64,000 nucleotides of DNA, taken from positions 62,001 through 126,000 of the forward strand of contig NZ_BBOM01000006.1 in the NCBI RefSeq assembly GCF_000974485.1. The letters run 5' to 3'. Source of the DNA: Streptomyces sp. NBRC 109706. Lineage in GTDB: Bacteria > Actinomycetota > Actinomycetes > Streptomycetales > Streptomycetaceae. Below the pieces are notes generated by a model that saw nothing but the letters and a program-made list of their open reading frames with translations, did no database searches and was not told the origin of the DNA. Of this stretch, positions 55,586 to 63,393 are shown piece after piece. A program made the position numbers and the translations under genes. Position 1 is the first letter of the stretch. Every line of letters begins with the position of its first letter.

Positions 55586-57201
55586 TCGCGAAGATCACCC
55601 GTGGCGGCGACACCGGGAAGCTGATCGCGTACCTCTACGGCCCTGGCCGGGCCAACGAACACACCGACCCGCACCTGGTCGCCTCCTGGGACGGCTTCGC
55701 CCCCGATCCGGGCCGCACCAACAGCACCACTGCCACCGCCGCCAGGAAGCAGCTGGTCAACGCCCTCGACCTCCGCGTCAATCAGGCCGGACAGCGGGCG
55801 CATCGCCGCCACGTGTGGCACTGCTCAATCCGTGCCGCGCCACAGGACCGCCTCCTCACCGACGCCGAGTGGGCGGACATCGCGCGCCGCGTCGTGGCCG
55901 CCACCGGCATCGCGCCCGAAGGTGATCCGGACGGCTGCCGCTGGGTTGCCGTCCGCCACGCCGACGACCATATCCACATCGCGGCCACGACCGTGCGGGG
56001 CGACCTGCGGCCGGCCCGGCACTGGAACGACTACCTCACCGCCGACCGTGAACTCTCCCGGGTCGAGATCGACTACGCGCTGCGGCGCGTCCCACGCGGC
56101 GACCGCACCGCCGCCTCGCGCCCCACCCGTGCCGAACGCGAGAAGGCCAACCGCGCGGGCCGTACCGGCACCGCCCGCGAGCGTCTCCGCACCCTCATCC
56201 GCACGGCCGTCGCCGCGGCCAGCAGCCCCGAGGAGTTCCTCGCGCTGCTGGCCCACACCTCCGATGTCCTCGTCGAACTCCATCGCCTGCCTTCGGGCGA
56301 CATTCGTGGCTACAAGGCCGCGCTGCGAGGCGACACCAACGCGGCCGGCCAGCCGGTCTGGTACGCCGGTTCCACCCTCGCCGAGGATCTCTCCTGGCCC
56401 CGCATCCGCCAACGCCTCCCCGCAGCGTCATTCCCCGCCCCAGCGTCCTGGCACAGCACCGCCGACGCCGTCGAAGGCATCCCGCACCATCTCCACCACG
56501 GCCCCGATCCCGCAGCCCAAGCCCACATCAACGCCCTCGGCGAGACCCTCGACCTGCTGCCCCTCCTGGCTCCGCCCATCCTTCGGGCCCAACTCCGGTC
56601 CGCAGCAGCGGCCTTCGAACGCGCCACGCGCTCCCGCATCAGGGCCCACCACGACCACGCTCGCTCCCTGCGCACAACCATCCGCGCCCTGCTGCGTCAA
56701 CCGCCCCCGCCTCCGGGCGACGCGACCTTCGCCGTGATCGTCGACGCGCTCGTCCTCGCCGTCATCGCGGCCCATCATTGGCACCGGTCACGCCAGCACG
56801 ATCAGCAGGCCGCTGCCGCGCACCAGGCTCTCATCCATCTCCAGGCCGCCTACCGCCAGGCCACCGAGGCGCTTCCCCTGGGCGCCGCGCACCACCCGTG
56901 GCCCCAAGCCGACACGCACACCCGGCACCTCCACCACCTCCGCCGCACCCTCCCGGCTCACACCCAACAGATCAGCGACGACCCCGCGTTCCCACACCTC
57001 AGCGCCGCGCTCTCCGCTGCCGAAGCCGCAGGCCACGAACTTGACCATCTCCTCCGGCAGGCCACCCACCAACGCCCCCTCGACAACGCGCACGCCCCCG
57101 CACGCCTCCTGACCTGGCGCATCCAACGCCTGACCGCCTACGCGACGTCCACCCGCCCGCATCCCACCGCCGCGCCTCGACAGACCCGACGCCGCCGCTG
57201 A
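55582..57201 (+). CDS. Relaxase / mobilisation nuclease
   Basis: A 539-residue relaxase that should nick oriT and remain attached to the transferred strand. The start AKITRGGDTGKLIAYLYGPG is typical of actinobacterial MobA/VirD2-like relaxases. The metal-binding 3-histidine motif is RHADDHIHIAAT (His126, 130 and 132), and HVWHCSIRAAP upstream provides further conserved histidines. A basic helical region (180-240) and a long Ala/His/Leu-rich C-terminus follow. The nucleophilic tyrosine may be Tyr17 or Tyr19. The GTG start overlaps the mobC stop, so MobC and relaxase are coupled. Confidence 0.9.
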   Translation: MIAKITRGGDTGKLIAYLYGPGRANEHTDPHLVASWDGFAPDPGRTNSTTATAARKQLVNALDLRVNQAGQRAHRRHVWHCSIRAAPQDRLLTDAEWADIARRVVAATGIAPEGDPDGCRWVAVRHADDHIHIAATTVRGDLRPARHWNDYLTADRELSRVEIDYALRRVPRGDRTAASRPTRAEREKANRAGRTGTARERLRTLIRTAVAAASSPEEFLALLAHTSDVLVELHRLPSGDIRGYKAALRGDTNAAGQPVWYAGSTLAEDLSWPRIRQRLPAASFPAPASWHSTADAVEGIPHHLHHGPDPAAQAHINALGETLDLLPLLAPPILRAQLRSAAAAFERATRSRIRAHHDHARSLRTTIRALLRQPPPPPGDATFAVIVDALVLAVIAAHHWHRSRQHDQQAAAAHQALIHLQAAYRQATEALPLGAAHHPWPQADTHTRHLHHLRRTLPAHTQQISDDPAFPHLSAALSAAEAAGHELDHLLRQATHQRPLDNAHAPARLLTWRIQRLTAYATSTRPHPTAAPRQTRRRR

Positions 57202-57214
57202 GCCCGGCCGAGCC

Positions 57215-57427
57215 TCAACTCCCCGCGCCCGGAGTCCGCTTCGCGTACTCGACGAACACGCCCCAGGCGTCCCGCCGAGCGGTCACCGTTCCCTTCCCGC
57301 GCGCCTTGGTGTCTCGCACCCTCACCCGCTCGGGGTCGTTGTCGGCCACCTCGACGCAGTTGTCGGACTTGGTGTAGGTGCTGGTGCGCCAAATCAGTGG
57401 CTGTGTTGAGAAGTTCACGGACTTCAC
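57215..57427 (-). CDS. DUF397 protein
   Basis: A 70-residue member of the actinobacterial DUF397 family. The core is LIWRTSTYTKSDNCVEVADN, followed by VRVRDTKARGK and ending WGVFVEYAKR. DUF397 genes typically sit next to XRE/DUF5753 regulators and behave as partners or antagonists in developmental signalling. The GTG at 57427 is preceded by agaagga; a second GTG three codons in is possible. It lies 9 bases after the XRE stop. Confidence 0.9.
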   Translation of the reverse strand: MKSVNFSTQPLIWRTSTYTKSDNCVEVADNDPERVRVRDTKARGKGTVTARRDAWGVFVEYAKRTPGAGS

Positions 57428-57436
57428 GGGATCCTT

Positions 57437-58291
57437 CTAGTCGGTCGGCAGTTGGTCGTAGTGGTGGCTCGCCCGAAGGACGAGTTCGCGGACGGCGGTG
57501 CCGTAGACGGCCGACTGCTGGAGCAGGGCGAACGCCTTGGTGTACATCTCGATCTCGCGGGGCTGGGTGACGGACAGCTCCGCCGAGTAGGTCTCGACGA
57601 GGACCAGTCGGTCGTCGAACATCGAGAACGAGTTGCCCGGCCAGATGGCGACCGGTGCCGTCCTGGGGATGATGCCGAGGCTGAGGCGCGGCAGCCGCAT
57701 CACGGCGAGGAGCCGGTCGAGTTGGCCCTTCATCGTCTCGGGGCCGCCGAAGTTGGTGTAGAGGGCCTGTTCGCCGAGGAGGACGTTGAAGATCTTCTCG
57801 CCCCGATACAGGTAGCGCTGGCGTTCCAGCCGTTTGGCGACGGCTGCCTCAGCGTCGTCGGGGACCTCGTAGAAGCCGACGACCTGGTCGAAGACCGCCG
57901 CGGCGTACTCGGAGGTCTGGATCGTTCCCCAGATGACCGTGGGGTGCCAGATGCGGAACACCCTGGTCTTGCCGTAGACGGGAATCGCTTGTTGCTGTCG
58001 CTGTTCGGCGCCGGTGCGCAGCAACCTGCGCAGGTCGAGCCAGAGTTCGTCCACGTGGCGAACGATCGCGATCAGGTCGCCGAGTTGGTCGTTCTGTCCG
58101 GTGGCCTGGCACCAGATCCGGATGTCGTCCTCGCTGGGCCGCTGCCTGCCGTTCTCGATCCGGGAGACCTTGGACTCCTGCCAGGAGGTGGCGCGCGCGA
58201 ACGCCCGGCCGCTGGTGAATCCGGCGTCCTTGCGGAAGCCGCGCAGCCGGGCGCCGAGCGCCTGAAGTGCCTCTTCTACCTGGGTGGTCAC
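57437..58291 (-). CDS. XRE-family regulator with DUF5753 domain
   Basis: A 284-residue regulator. The N-terminal HTH (about 8-65) is LGARLRGFRKDAGFTSGRA then SWQESKVSRIENGRQRPSEDDI. The DUF5753 domain (about 100-275) contains IWHPTVIWGTIQTSEYAAAVF, RLERQRYLYRGEKIFNVLLGE and a C-terminal LVLVETYSAELSVTQPREIEMY. Such regulators are paired with DUF397 proteins throughout Streptomyces. The GTG start is chosen as the first residue before TTQVEEALQALG. The stop of the DUF6879 gene is 7 bases upstream, so the block is one operon. Confidence 0.92.
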   Translation of the reverse strand: MTTQVEEALQALGARLRGFRKDAGFTSGRAFARATSWQESKVSRIENGRQRPSEDDIRIWCQATGQNDQLGDLIAIVRHVDELWLDLRRLLRTGAEQRQQQAIPVYGKTRVFRIWHPTVIWGTIQTSEYAAAVFDQVVGFYEVPDDAEAAVAKRLERQRYLYRGEKIFNVLLGEQALYTNFGGPETMKGQLDRLLAVMRLPRLSLGIIPRTAPVAIWPGNSFSMFDDRLVLVETYSAELSVTQPREIEMYTKAFALLQQSAVYGTAVRELVLRASHHYDQLPTD

Positions 58292-58298
58292 GGGCGGT

Positions 58299-58826
58299 TC
58301 AGGACAGCTGGTAGTCGCGGTGCGGAACGGCGGCGGCCCAGAGCCGGTCCCGCAGGCGGACGCAGGCGGCCACGGTCTCCGGGTCCTGAACCAACTCCGA
58401 GCCGAGGACCCGGCCGTCGTTATCGAAGTGGCCGACGGCGAGGAGACGGTCGTCGAACAGCCACCAGTCGTTGCCTCCCACAGGAAGAGCGAGGCCGGTC
58501 GGCAGTCGGTGTCGGGGCAGCCAGCGAATGTCCTCGCCTGCCTCCTCATTGAGGCGGGTGGTGGCATGTTCCCAGCGGATGTAGGGGCTGGGCGGCTCGG
58601 TGACCACGCGCACTCGCCGAACCGTGCGCCCCTCGCTCGTGACGCGTCGTATCAGCCGCGTCCAGGGCGCCATATAGGAGTAGTCGACGTTCTCACCGTG
58701 CAGCCAGCTGGTGAACGGGCTGTCCTCGTCGGGAACGGAGTAGTCGTCCCGCAGCTCCAGGTGGAACGCGTCCCGCTCGAAGCTCTCAAAGAGCTGGTTG
58801 CGCTCGGCGCTGGAGATCAGCTCCAC
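58299..58826 (-). CDS. DUF6879 protein
   Basis: A 175-residue protein of the DUF6879 family: ERNQLFESFERDAFHLELRDDY near the N-terminus, RRVRVVTEPPSPYIRWEHATTRLN near 70, LPVGGNDWWLFDDRLLAVGHFD near 115 and a C-terminal LRDRLWAAAVPHRDY. Function is unknown, but it commonly accompanies XRE/DUF5753 and DUF397 genes. It overlaps the gene upstream by 41 bases in a different frame, indicating tight translational linkage. Confidence 0.88.
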   Translation of the reverse strand: MELISSAERNQLFESFERDAFHLELRDDYSVPDEDSPFTSWLHGENVDYSYMAPWTRLIRRVTSEGRTVRRVRVVTEPPSPYIRWEHATTRLNEEAGEDIRWLPRHRLPTGLALPVGGNDWWLFDDRLLAVGHFDNDGRVLGSELVQDPETVAACVRLRDRLWAAAVPHRDYQLS

Positions 58827-59205
58827 GTGGCTCCTCCAGTAGGGCGGTGATCGCGGTCCTGGGGACCTCGACCACGGTCTCGTAGTCCGGGATATCCATC
58901 TGGGCCAGGGCGTCCGGGTCGGTCACCTCACGCCCCTGGACGACGAACGTACCGCCCGTCGTCAGGATCATGATCGGGTCCGCCACCCGCCTGATCTCCC
59001 CGGCCGGCAGGCCGTCCTCGGTGAGGTGCTCGAACAGCTCTGTGGGCACCTCCACGGCGGTCTCTCCCTCCCGGAGGTCGAGCCGCATCAAGAGGTCGTT
59101 CGCGAAGATCCTCCAGCCCTGGACGAGGTAGGTGTCACGGTCGGTGGCGTACAGGGTCGGGCAGTCGCCGACCGTGGAGTTCTTACCAAGGAACCGTAGC
59201 TTCAT
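58786..59205 (-). CDS. Hypothetical protein linked to DUF6879
   Basis: A 139-residue protein I do not recognise by name. It contains two similar beta-rich units: VGDCPTLYATDRDTYLVQGWRI then TAVEVPTELFEHL (15-65), and MILTTGGTFVVQGREV then TVVEVPRTAITALL (80-130). This suggests an internal duplication of a D/T-x-Y/F-V-Q-G fold. ATG 59205 has gggga at 6 bases. It starts the DUF6879/XRE/DUF397 operon on the minus strand and its 3' end overlaps the DUF6879 gene by 41 bases. Confidence 0.78.
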   Translation of the reverse strand: MKLRFLGKNSTVGDCPTLYATDRDTYLVQGWRIFANDLLMRLDLREGETAVEVPTELFEHLTEDGLPAGEIRRVADPIMILTTGGTFVVQGREVTDPDALAQMDIPDYETVVEVPRTAITALLEEPRGADLQRRAQPAL

Positions 59206-59430
59206 GGTCGTTCCCCTGTCTGCTGCCTTGCAGAGTTTTGCGCGACATGACGATGGTCGGTTCGGTGTTCGAGGCCGTCAATCTGCTTGCCGCAAACTCG
59301 CGCAATCTCCTTGGAGCCCGAGCGACGGCCGCTCTACCTTCGATCCGAACCCGAGCAGCCGAGCCGAACAACCCGCCCCACGGCACCGCCCAAACGAAGG
59401 AACCCACCCACGCGGCAACGGAGTTGACCC

Positions 59431-59604
59431 ATGCCCCCACCCCCACAGCAGGCACCCGACCCGAACCCCGAAGGCCGCCAGCCCTCCACCTCCCCGGCCG
59501 AGGAAGCGACGGACGACCAGGCCCTGACCACCGAGGAACTGCTCGCCAGGGCCAACGACTTGCGCAGCCGCGTCACCAGTCACCACGCGGGGATGGCCCA
59601 GTGA
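59431..59604 (+). CDS. Short acidic protein, unknown function
   Basis: A 57-codon ORF starting MPPPPQQAPDPNPEGRQP, Pro-rich at first, then an amphipathic helix EEATDDQALTTEELLARAND and LRSRVTSHHAGMAQ. It overlaps the next short ORF (GTGA). Coupling and base use support it being real; I know no family. Confidence 0.5.
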   Translation: MPPPPQQAPDPNPEGRQPSTSPAEEATDDQALTTEELLARANDLRSRVTSHHAGMAQ

Positions 59605-59762
59605 ACGGCCGCCATCGCCGCCAGCACCTCCCTGCAATCGACGGCCACTTCGCCGGCTTGGCCCTGATCTTTCTGAACGTCTTCGGCCTGGCCTTCATCG
59701 GCTACGCCGCCGAGACCACCGCGGCCGTCCCCGACCAGACGACGGCGGCCCCGGACGCCTGA
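59601..59762 (+). CDS. Small single-span membrane protein
   Basis: A 53-codon ORF starting at GTG. NGRHRRQHLPAIDGHFAG precedes a hydrophobic span GLALIFLNVFGLAFIGYAA (about 18-36), then a Thr/Ala-rich tail. It overlaps the upstream 57-codon ORF by 4 bases and precedes the Nudix gene by about 230 bases. Confidence 0.5.
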   Translation: MNGRHRRQHLPAIDGHFAGLALIFLNVFGLAFIGYAAETTAAVPDQTTAAPDA

Positions 59763-59994
59763 CGGCGCTCCCCCACAGACTCCGCCCGACGGCCTGGCGT
59801 GTTCTCTGGCTCCCAGTCCCGGAGAACCGCCTACGTGTGGGGCGGACCGTCGCCCGCCCCGGGCGTCCCGCTTCTCGCGGTGGGTGCGGGCGACACCCCG
59901 CTGTTCCCCCGGGCCGGTCCAAGATCTCTCCCGCTCGGGGGAACGGCCCCAGCCCACCCCCGAATCCCTCCCGTTGCGAACCCGGAGTGTCCCC

Positions 59995-60519
59995 ATGCCG
60001 CAGACCGCCACCGACAGCCCGTCGGCCCCGTCCCCCGAACTCCCGCGCATCACACGCCCGTTGACCGTCCGGGTGACCCTGCTCGCCACCACGCGGGACA
60101 ACCACGTGCTGATGGTCCGCGATCCCCATGTCGAGGGCGGCTGGCAGTTGCCGAGCGGCACGGTGTCGCCGGGGGACTGCCCGGTGCGGACCGCGCAGCG
60201 CCTGAGCGTCTCGCAGACCGGCTACTACCAGGAGGCCACGCACGCGTTGGCCATCACCCTGGAACACGGCCCGTCCGGACTCCCGATCGCGCTGGACTAC
60301 GTCCTGGACGGCGGCCAGTCGGACATCCCGCCCTGCGACGAGGAGACCCTCACGGCCGGTGCTGGCTGGCGCCCCATGCGGGAGTTGCTGGAATCCCCGC
60401 CCCTGGTGCAGAACGCCCTGTTGGCTCTGGCCCACGGTGAGCGTGTCCCCGTCCTGGTCAACGGCGACCAGCCGCCGGCCAGCTGGCCGGCGCCGGAAGG
60501 CCCGGACGAGCCCGCCTGA
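59995..60519 (+). CDS. Nudix-fold protein with degenerate Nudix box
   Basis: A 174-residue protein with the Nudix fold: VRVTLLATTRDNHVLMVRDP (strands), GGWQLPSGTVSPGDCPVRTAQ at the box position (near 45-66) and RLSVSQTGYYQEATHAL. The canonical G-x5-E-x7-REUxEExGU motif is not preserved: the glutamate and REUxEE residues are replaced, so hydrolysis of nucleoside diphosphates is doubtful and a ligand-sensing role is likelier. ATG 59995 has cggag upstream. Its stop overlaps an ATG of the next ORF (TGATG), suggesting coupling. Confidence 0.72.
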   Translation: MPQTATDSPSAPSPELPRITRPLTVRVTLLATTRDNHVLMVRDPHVEGGWQLPSGTVSPGDCPVRTAQRLSVSQTGYYQEATHALAITLEHGPSGLPIALDYVLDGGQSDIPPCDEETLTAGAGWRPMRELLESPPLVQNALLALAHGERVPVLVNGDQPPASWPAPEGPDEPA

Positions 60520-60584
60520 TGACGCTGGCGCCGTGCACCTCCAACACCCCGCACCTTCAGCCACCATCCGGAAGGTTGATCACC

Positions 60585-61238
60585 GTGCCTGACGTTCTCG
60601 TTCCCGAACACGTGACGACCTGGGGTCCACGCCGTCTCCCGGTGCCCTACGCCGCGCACTGGAGCGGTGAACGCCCTTATGGGCAGGGGGTGATGATCCG
60701 TCCGGACTCGGCCGGCATCTGCTACGGGGACGAGACGCCCGCCGACCGGGACACGTTCGGCGTGCTGTGGGCCCGCATGCGGCAGGCACCCGGCGAAGGG
60801 CGCCCGGATTTCCCCTCCATGCACCCGATGCGCCAACGCCAGGTGCAGGCCGAGCGGTTGTGTCAGGTCTGCGGCGAGACCGCAAGCCACACCCGAGAGG
60901 GCTGGCTCTTCCTGATGAACCACGACGGCTCGGACATCTACGAGGGAGCGAAGACCACCAAACCCCCGGTATGCCTGCGCTGCGCCGCCCTCGCCACCCG
61001 CCACTGCCCCCACCTGACCGACCCGGTCGGCGTCCGCTCCCGCCGCCCCAAGCTTTGGGGGGTCTTCGGCACGATCTACACCCCCACCCCCACCGCATGC
61101 CTGCGCCCCCACCACGATCACCACCTCCCCTACGGCGACCGCGCCCTCAACTGGTTCCTCGCCTCCCAGCTCGTCGTCGAACTCAAACGCTGCACCATCG
61201 TCGATCTCGACACCGAGTTCAAAGCCATCAACCCATGA
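60585..61238 (+). CDS. CxxC-containing protein, unknown function
   Basis: A 217-residue protein starting at GTG, with VPDVLVPEHVTTWGPRRLPVPYAAHW near the N-terminus. A zinc-ribbon-like pair of cysteine motifs follows: CQVCGE near residue 97 and CLRCAALATRHC near 135. The region around 150-205 is LWGVFGTIYTPTP, then a tail. An in-frame ATG 22 codons upstream overlaps the previous stop, but GTG 60585 has ggaagg at 9 bases and is preferred. Its stop overlaps the ATG of the next gene. I do not recognise a family; metal binding is inferred. Confidence 0.7.
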   Translation: MPDVLVPEHVTTWGPRRLPVPYAAHWSGERPYGQGVMIRPDSAGICYGDETPADRDTFGVLWARMRQAPGEGRPDFPSMHPMRQRQVQAERLCQVCGETASHTREGWLFLMNHDGSDIYEGAKTTKPPVCLRCAALATRHCPHLTDPVGVRSRRPKLWGVFGTIYTPTPTACLRPHHDHHLPYGDRALNWFLASQLVVELKRCTIVDLDTEFKAINP

Positions 61239-61717
61239 CCGGAGAAGCCCGCCTCGCTCCCGCTCCTGGCTTCCCTGTCACCGTCGGGATGCTCATCCAC
61301 GACGCGGCCGGACGGCTGCTGATCGTGCGAGCAGCACGAAGCGGACGCTGGCAACTGCCCGGCGGCCTGGTCGAGACGGGAGAGTCCCCGCGTCAGGCAG
61401 CCCGCCGCGAGGTACGGGAGGAACTCGGCCTCGACATACAACCCACCGACCTGGTCGCCGCCGACTGGATTGCACCCCGCACCCCTGGCCGTCGCGCTCG
61501 ACTCGCCCTCGTTTTCAGCACCCCATCCCTACCCACCGATCTCCTGTGCCGCGTTCGTCTGCAAACCGAGGAGGTCAGCGCCTGGCGCATGGCCCCTCTC
61601 CACCAGGCGCAGCGCCTGCTCCACTCCCGTGTGGCTGAACGCCTCCCCACCACGCCCACCGAGCCGCGCGCCACCCTCTACCGTGAACTCCCGCCACCAG
61701 AAAGGCACCACCCGTGA
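61235..61717 (+). CDS. Nudix hydrolase
   Basis: A 160-residue Nudix protein. The box GGLVETGESPRQAARREVREELGLD near residue 45 matches G-x5-E-x7-REUxEELG fully and should bind a divalent metal. The strand LLIVRAARSGRWQLPG precedes it. Substrates of the superfamily are nucleoside diphosphates linked to another moiety; the specific one is not visible. ATG overlaps the preceding stop (ATGA), and its stop overlaps the GTG of the HemC homologue (GTGA), so it is coupled on both sides. Confidence 0.9.
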   Translation: MTGEARLAPAPGFPVTVGMLIHDAAGRLLIVRAARSGRWQLPGGLVETGESPRQAARREVREELGLDIQPTDLVAADWIAPRTPGRRARLALVFSTPSLPTDLLCRVRLQTEEVSAWRMAPLHQAQRLLHSRVAERLPTTPTEPRATLYRELPPPERHHP

Positions 61718-62685
61718 CCGGCTTCCCGCCCGCCCGCCCGCTGCGTATCGGCACCCGTTCCTCCCCCATGGCCCGCTCCCAGGCCGAACACGTCGCCGGC
61801 CTCCTCACGAAACACGAGCCGGAGCTACGGGTGGAGTTGGTGCCGGTGACCACCGAGGCCGACCGCTGGCAGGGAGATCTGGCCAAGCTCGGCGGCAAGG
61901 GCCTGTTCGTCAAGCAGATCGACGTCATGCTCCAGCGCGGAGACGTGGACATGGCCGTCCACTGCGTCAAGGACGTCCCCGGCGACCAACCCCTCCCCGA
62001 TGGCCTCGTGTTCGCCGCCTACCTGCCCCGCGATGACGTCCGCGACGTCCTCGTCTTCCCCGAAGGCTCGACTCACACCACCCTGGCCGACCTGCCACCG
62101 GGCGCCGCCATCGGCACCTCGGCCGTCCGCCGCCGCGCCCAGATCAACCGCGTGCGCCCCGACCTCAACGTCATCCGCGTCCGCGGCCTGATCGGCACCC
62201 GCATCGACCGCCTCGACGGCAGGAAGCCCGGCGGGCCGAAGCTGGACGCCATGGTCCTGGCCGCATCCGGCCTCGCCCGCATCGGCCAGGCCCACCGCGC
62301 CCGCCAGACGTTTACCGTCCACGAGATGCTGCCCCCGGTCGGCGCCGGCGTCCTGGGCCTGGAATGCCGACGTAACGACCACCCCATCGCCGCCCTCCTG
62401 ACCCGCCTCAACGACGAGAAGACCATGCGCGAGGTCACCGCCGAACGCGTCATGCTCCACGGCCTACGCGGCCACTGCAACTCCCCGATCGCCGGCTACT
62501 GCGTCACCGACCCCGACGGCCAACTCTCCCTCAAAGGCATGGTCTTCAACCGCGACGGCTCCCGCTTCGTCCACGCCCACTACTGGGGCGAACACCAAAA
62601 CGACCCCGCCGTCCTCGGCACCCGCGTCGCCGCCGACCTCCTCCGCCAAGACGCCCGCAACATCATCGAAGGCATCCCCCACTGA
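61714..62685 (+). CDS. hemC: Hydroxymethylbilane synthase (porphobilinogen deaminase) homologue
   Basis: A 323-residue HemC-family protein. HemC joins four porphobilinogens into hydroxymethylbilane. Conserved features are RIGTRSSPMARSQAEHV at the start, catalytic Asp87 in VKDVPGD, the arginines in GTSAVRRRAQINRVRPDLN and VIRVRGLIGTRIDRLDG, and the dipyrromethane cysteine Cys255 in LRGHCNSPIAGY. Family residues HSMKD appear as HCVKD. Tetrapyrrole genes are normally core and linked to hemA/hemB/hemL; here none is present, and it is coupled to a Nudix gene on a mobile element. A paralogue with a specialised role is likely. Confidence 0.9.
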   Translation: MTGFPPARPLRIGTRSSPMARSQAEHVAGLLTKHEPELRVELVPVTTEADRWQGDLAKLGGKGLFVKQIDVMLQRGDVDMAVHCVKDVPGDQPLPDGLVFAAYLPRDDVRDVLVFPEGSTHTTLADLPPGAAIGTSAVRRRAQINRVRPDLNVIRVRGLIGTRIDRLDGRKPGGPKLDAMVLAASGLARIGQAHRARQTFTVHEMLPPVGAGVLGLECRRNDHPIAALLTRLNDEKTMREVTAERVMLHGLRGHCNSPIAGYCVTDPDGQLSLKGMVFNRDGSRFVHAHYWGEHQNDPAVLGTRVAADLLRQDARNIIEGIPH

Positions 62686-62811
62686 CGAAATGCGGAGAGC
62701 CGTACGCGAGACGATGGGGCGCAAGGAGAATGGCCCACCGGGCACCACATTCCTCCGACAGCAGGCCGCTGAAGCATCCCATCTCCGTGCTGCCGCCAAT
62801 CAGGAGGGATT

Positions 62812-62874
62812 ATGGCGAATAACATGTGGCAGGCACAATACAACGCTCCAAGTGTGGCGTCCGTCTGTGAGTGA
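62812..62874 (+). CDS. Tiny ORF with strong ribosome site
   Basis: ATG 62812 preceded by aggagg at 6 bases encodes only 20 residues (begins MANNMWQAQYN) and then stops. It may be a leader peptide or the start of a decayed gene. Support is the ribosome site alone. Confidence 0.25.
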   Translation: MANNMWQAQYNAPSVASVCE

Positions 62875-63159
62875 ATGCGCTTTCGACACTCCTACGGATG
62901 GCTATCGGGCGATGTATGGACCCCACTGAGCGTCCGTACCCGGGCCTGACGAGGGCTTCGGCGTACTCCATCGGCCCCGAGACAACGAATCCCGCCCATA
63001 ATCGATATATCAAGCGCGCACCTCCGCTCCCTGCTCTGATAACTCATCAAAGTGCCGTCGATACGCCGAGGGGCAAGCCGACGACGGTGCAGTCGGTGCC
63101 CCCTATCAAAGAACGTTGCCATTAGCAGCGGCCCTCATTATCAGGTTATATTTCAAGAG

Positions 63160-63297
63160 TTACGCGGTCGAGGGTGAGTCCACAGGTACGGGTCCGGATG
63201 GTCTTCCAGAGACCTCCAGCTTATCGACGTCCATCCCCAGCTGCTCACCAGCATCGACCAACTCAACGAGCAGTTCGCCGGGCGCCCTGACCTTCAT
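63160..63297 (-). CDS. Possible small protein (cysteine-rich if longer start used)
   Basis: From ATG 63297 a 45-residue product begins MKVRAPGELLVELVDAGEQ and ends PSGPVPVDSPSTA, with an amphipathic helix in front. A start at 63384 would add 29 residues with a run of six cysteines in CRCCILCSNPSCC-like spacing. Composition of the shorter form is ordinary, but I recognise no family. Confidence 0.35.
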   Translation of the reverse strand: MKVRAPGELLVELVDAGEQLGMDVDKLEVSGRPSGPVPVDSPSTA

Positions 63298-63393
63298 ATG
63301 CACCACACAGCAACTCGGGTTGGAACATAATATGCAACACCGAAAATCACCGCATCCTCGATAGCGGCGGCGAGTCACATGCACGTATCGATA

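Larger units (their letters stand above)
62686..63393. other. Lower-GC stretch between hemC homologue and methyltransferase
   Basis: About 700 bases of visibly lower GC than the element's left part. It contains a 20-codon ORF with an aggagg ribosome site and a cysteine-rich ORF on the minus strand, both listed with low confidence. No attR-like copy of tRNA-Gly was found in it. Confidence 0.5.
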
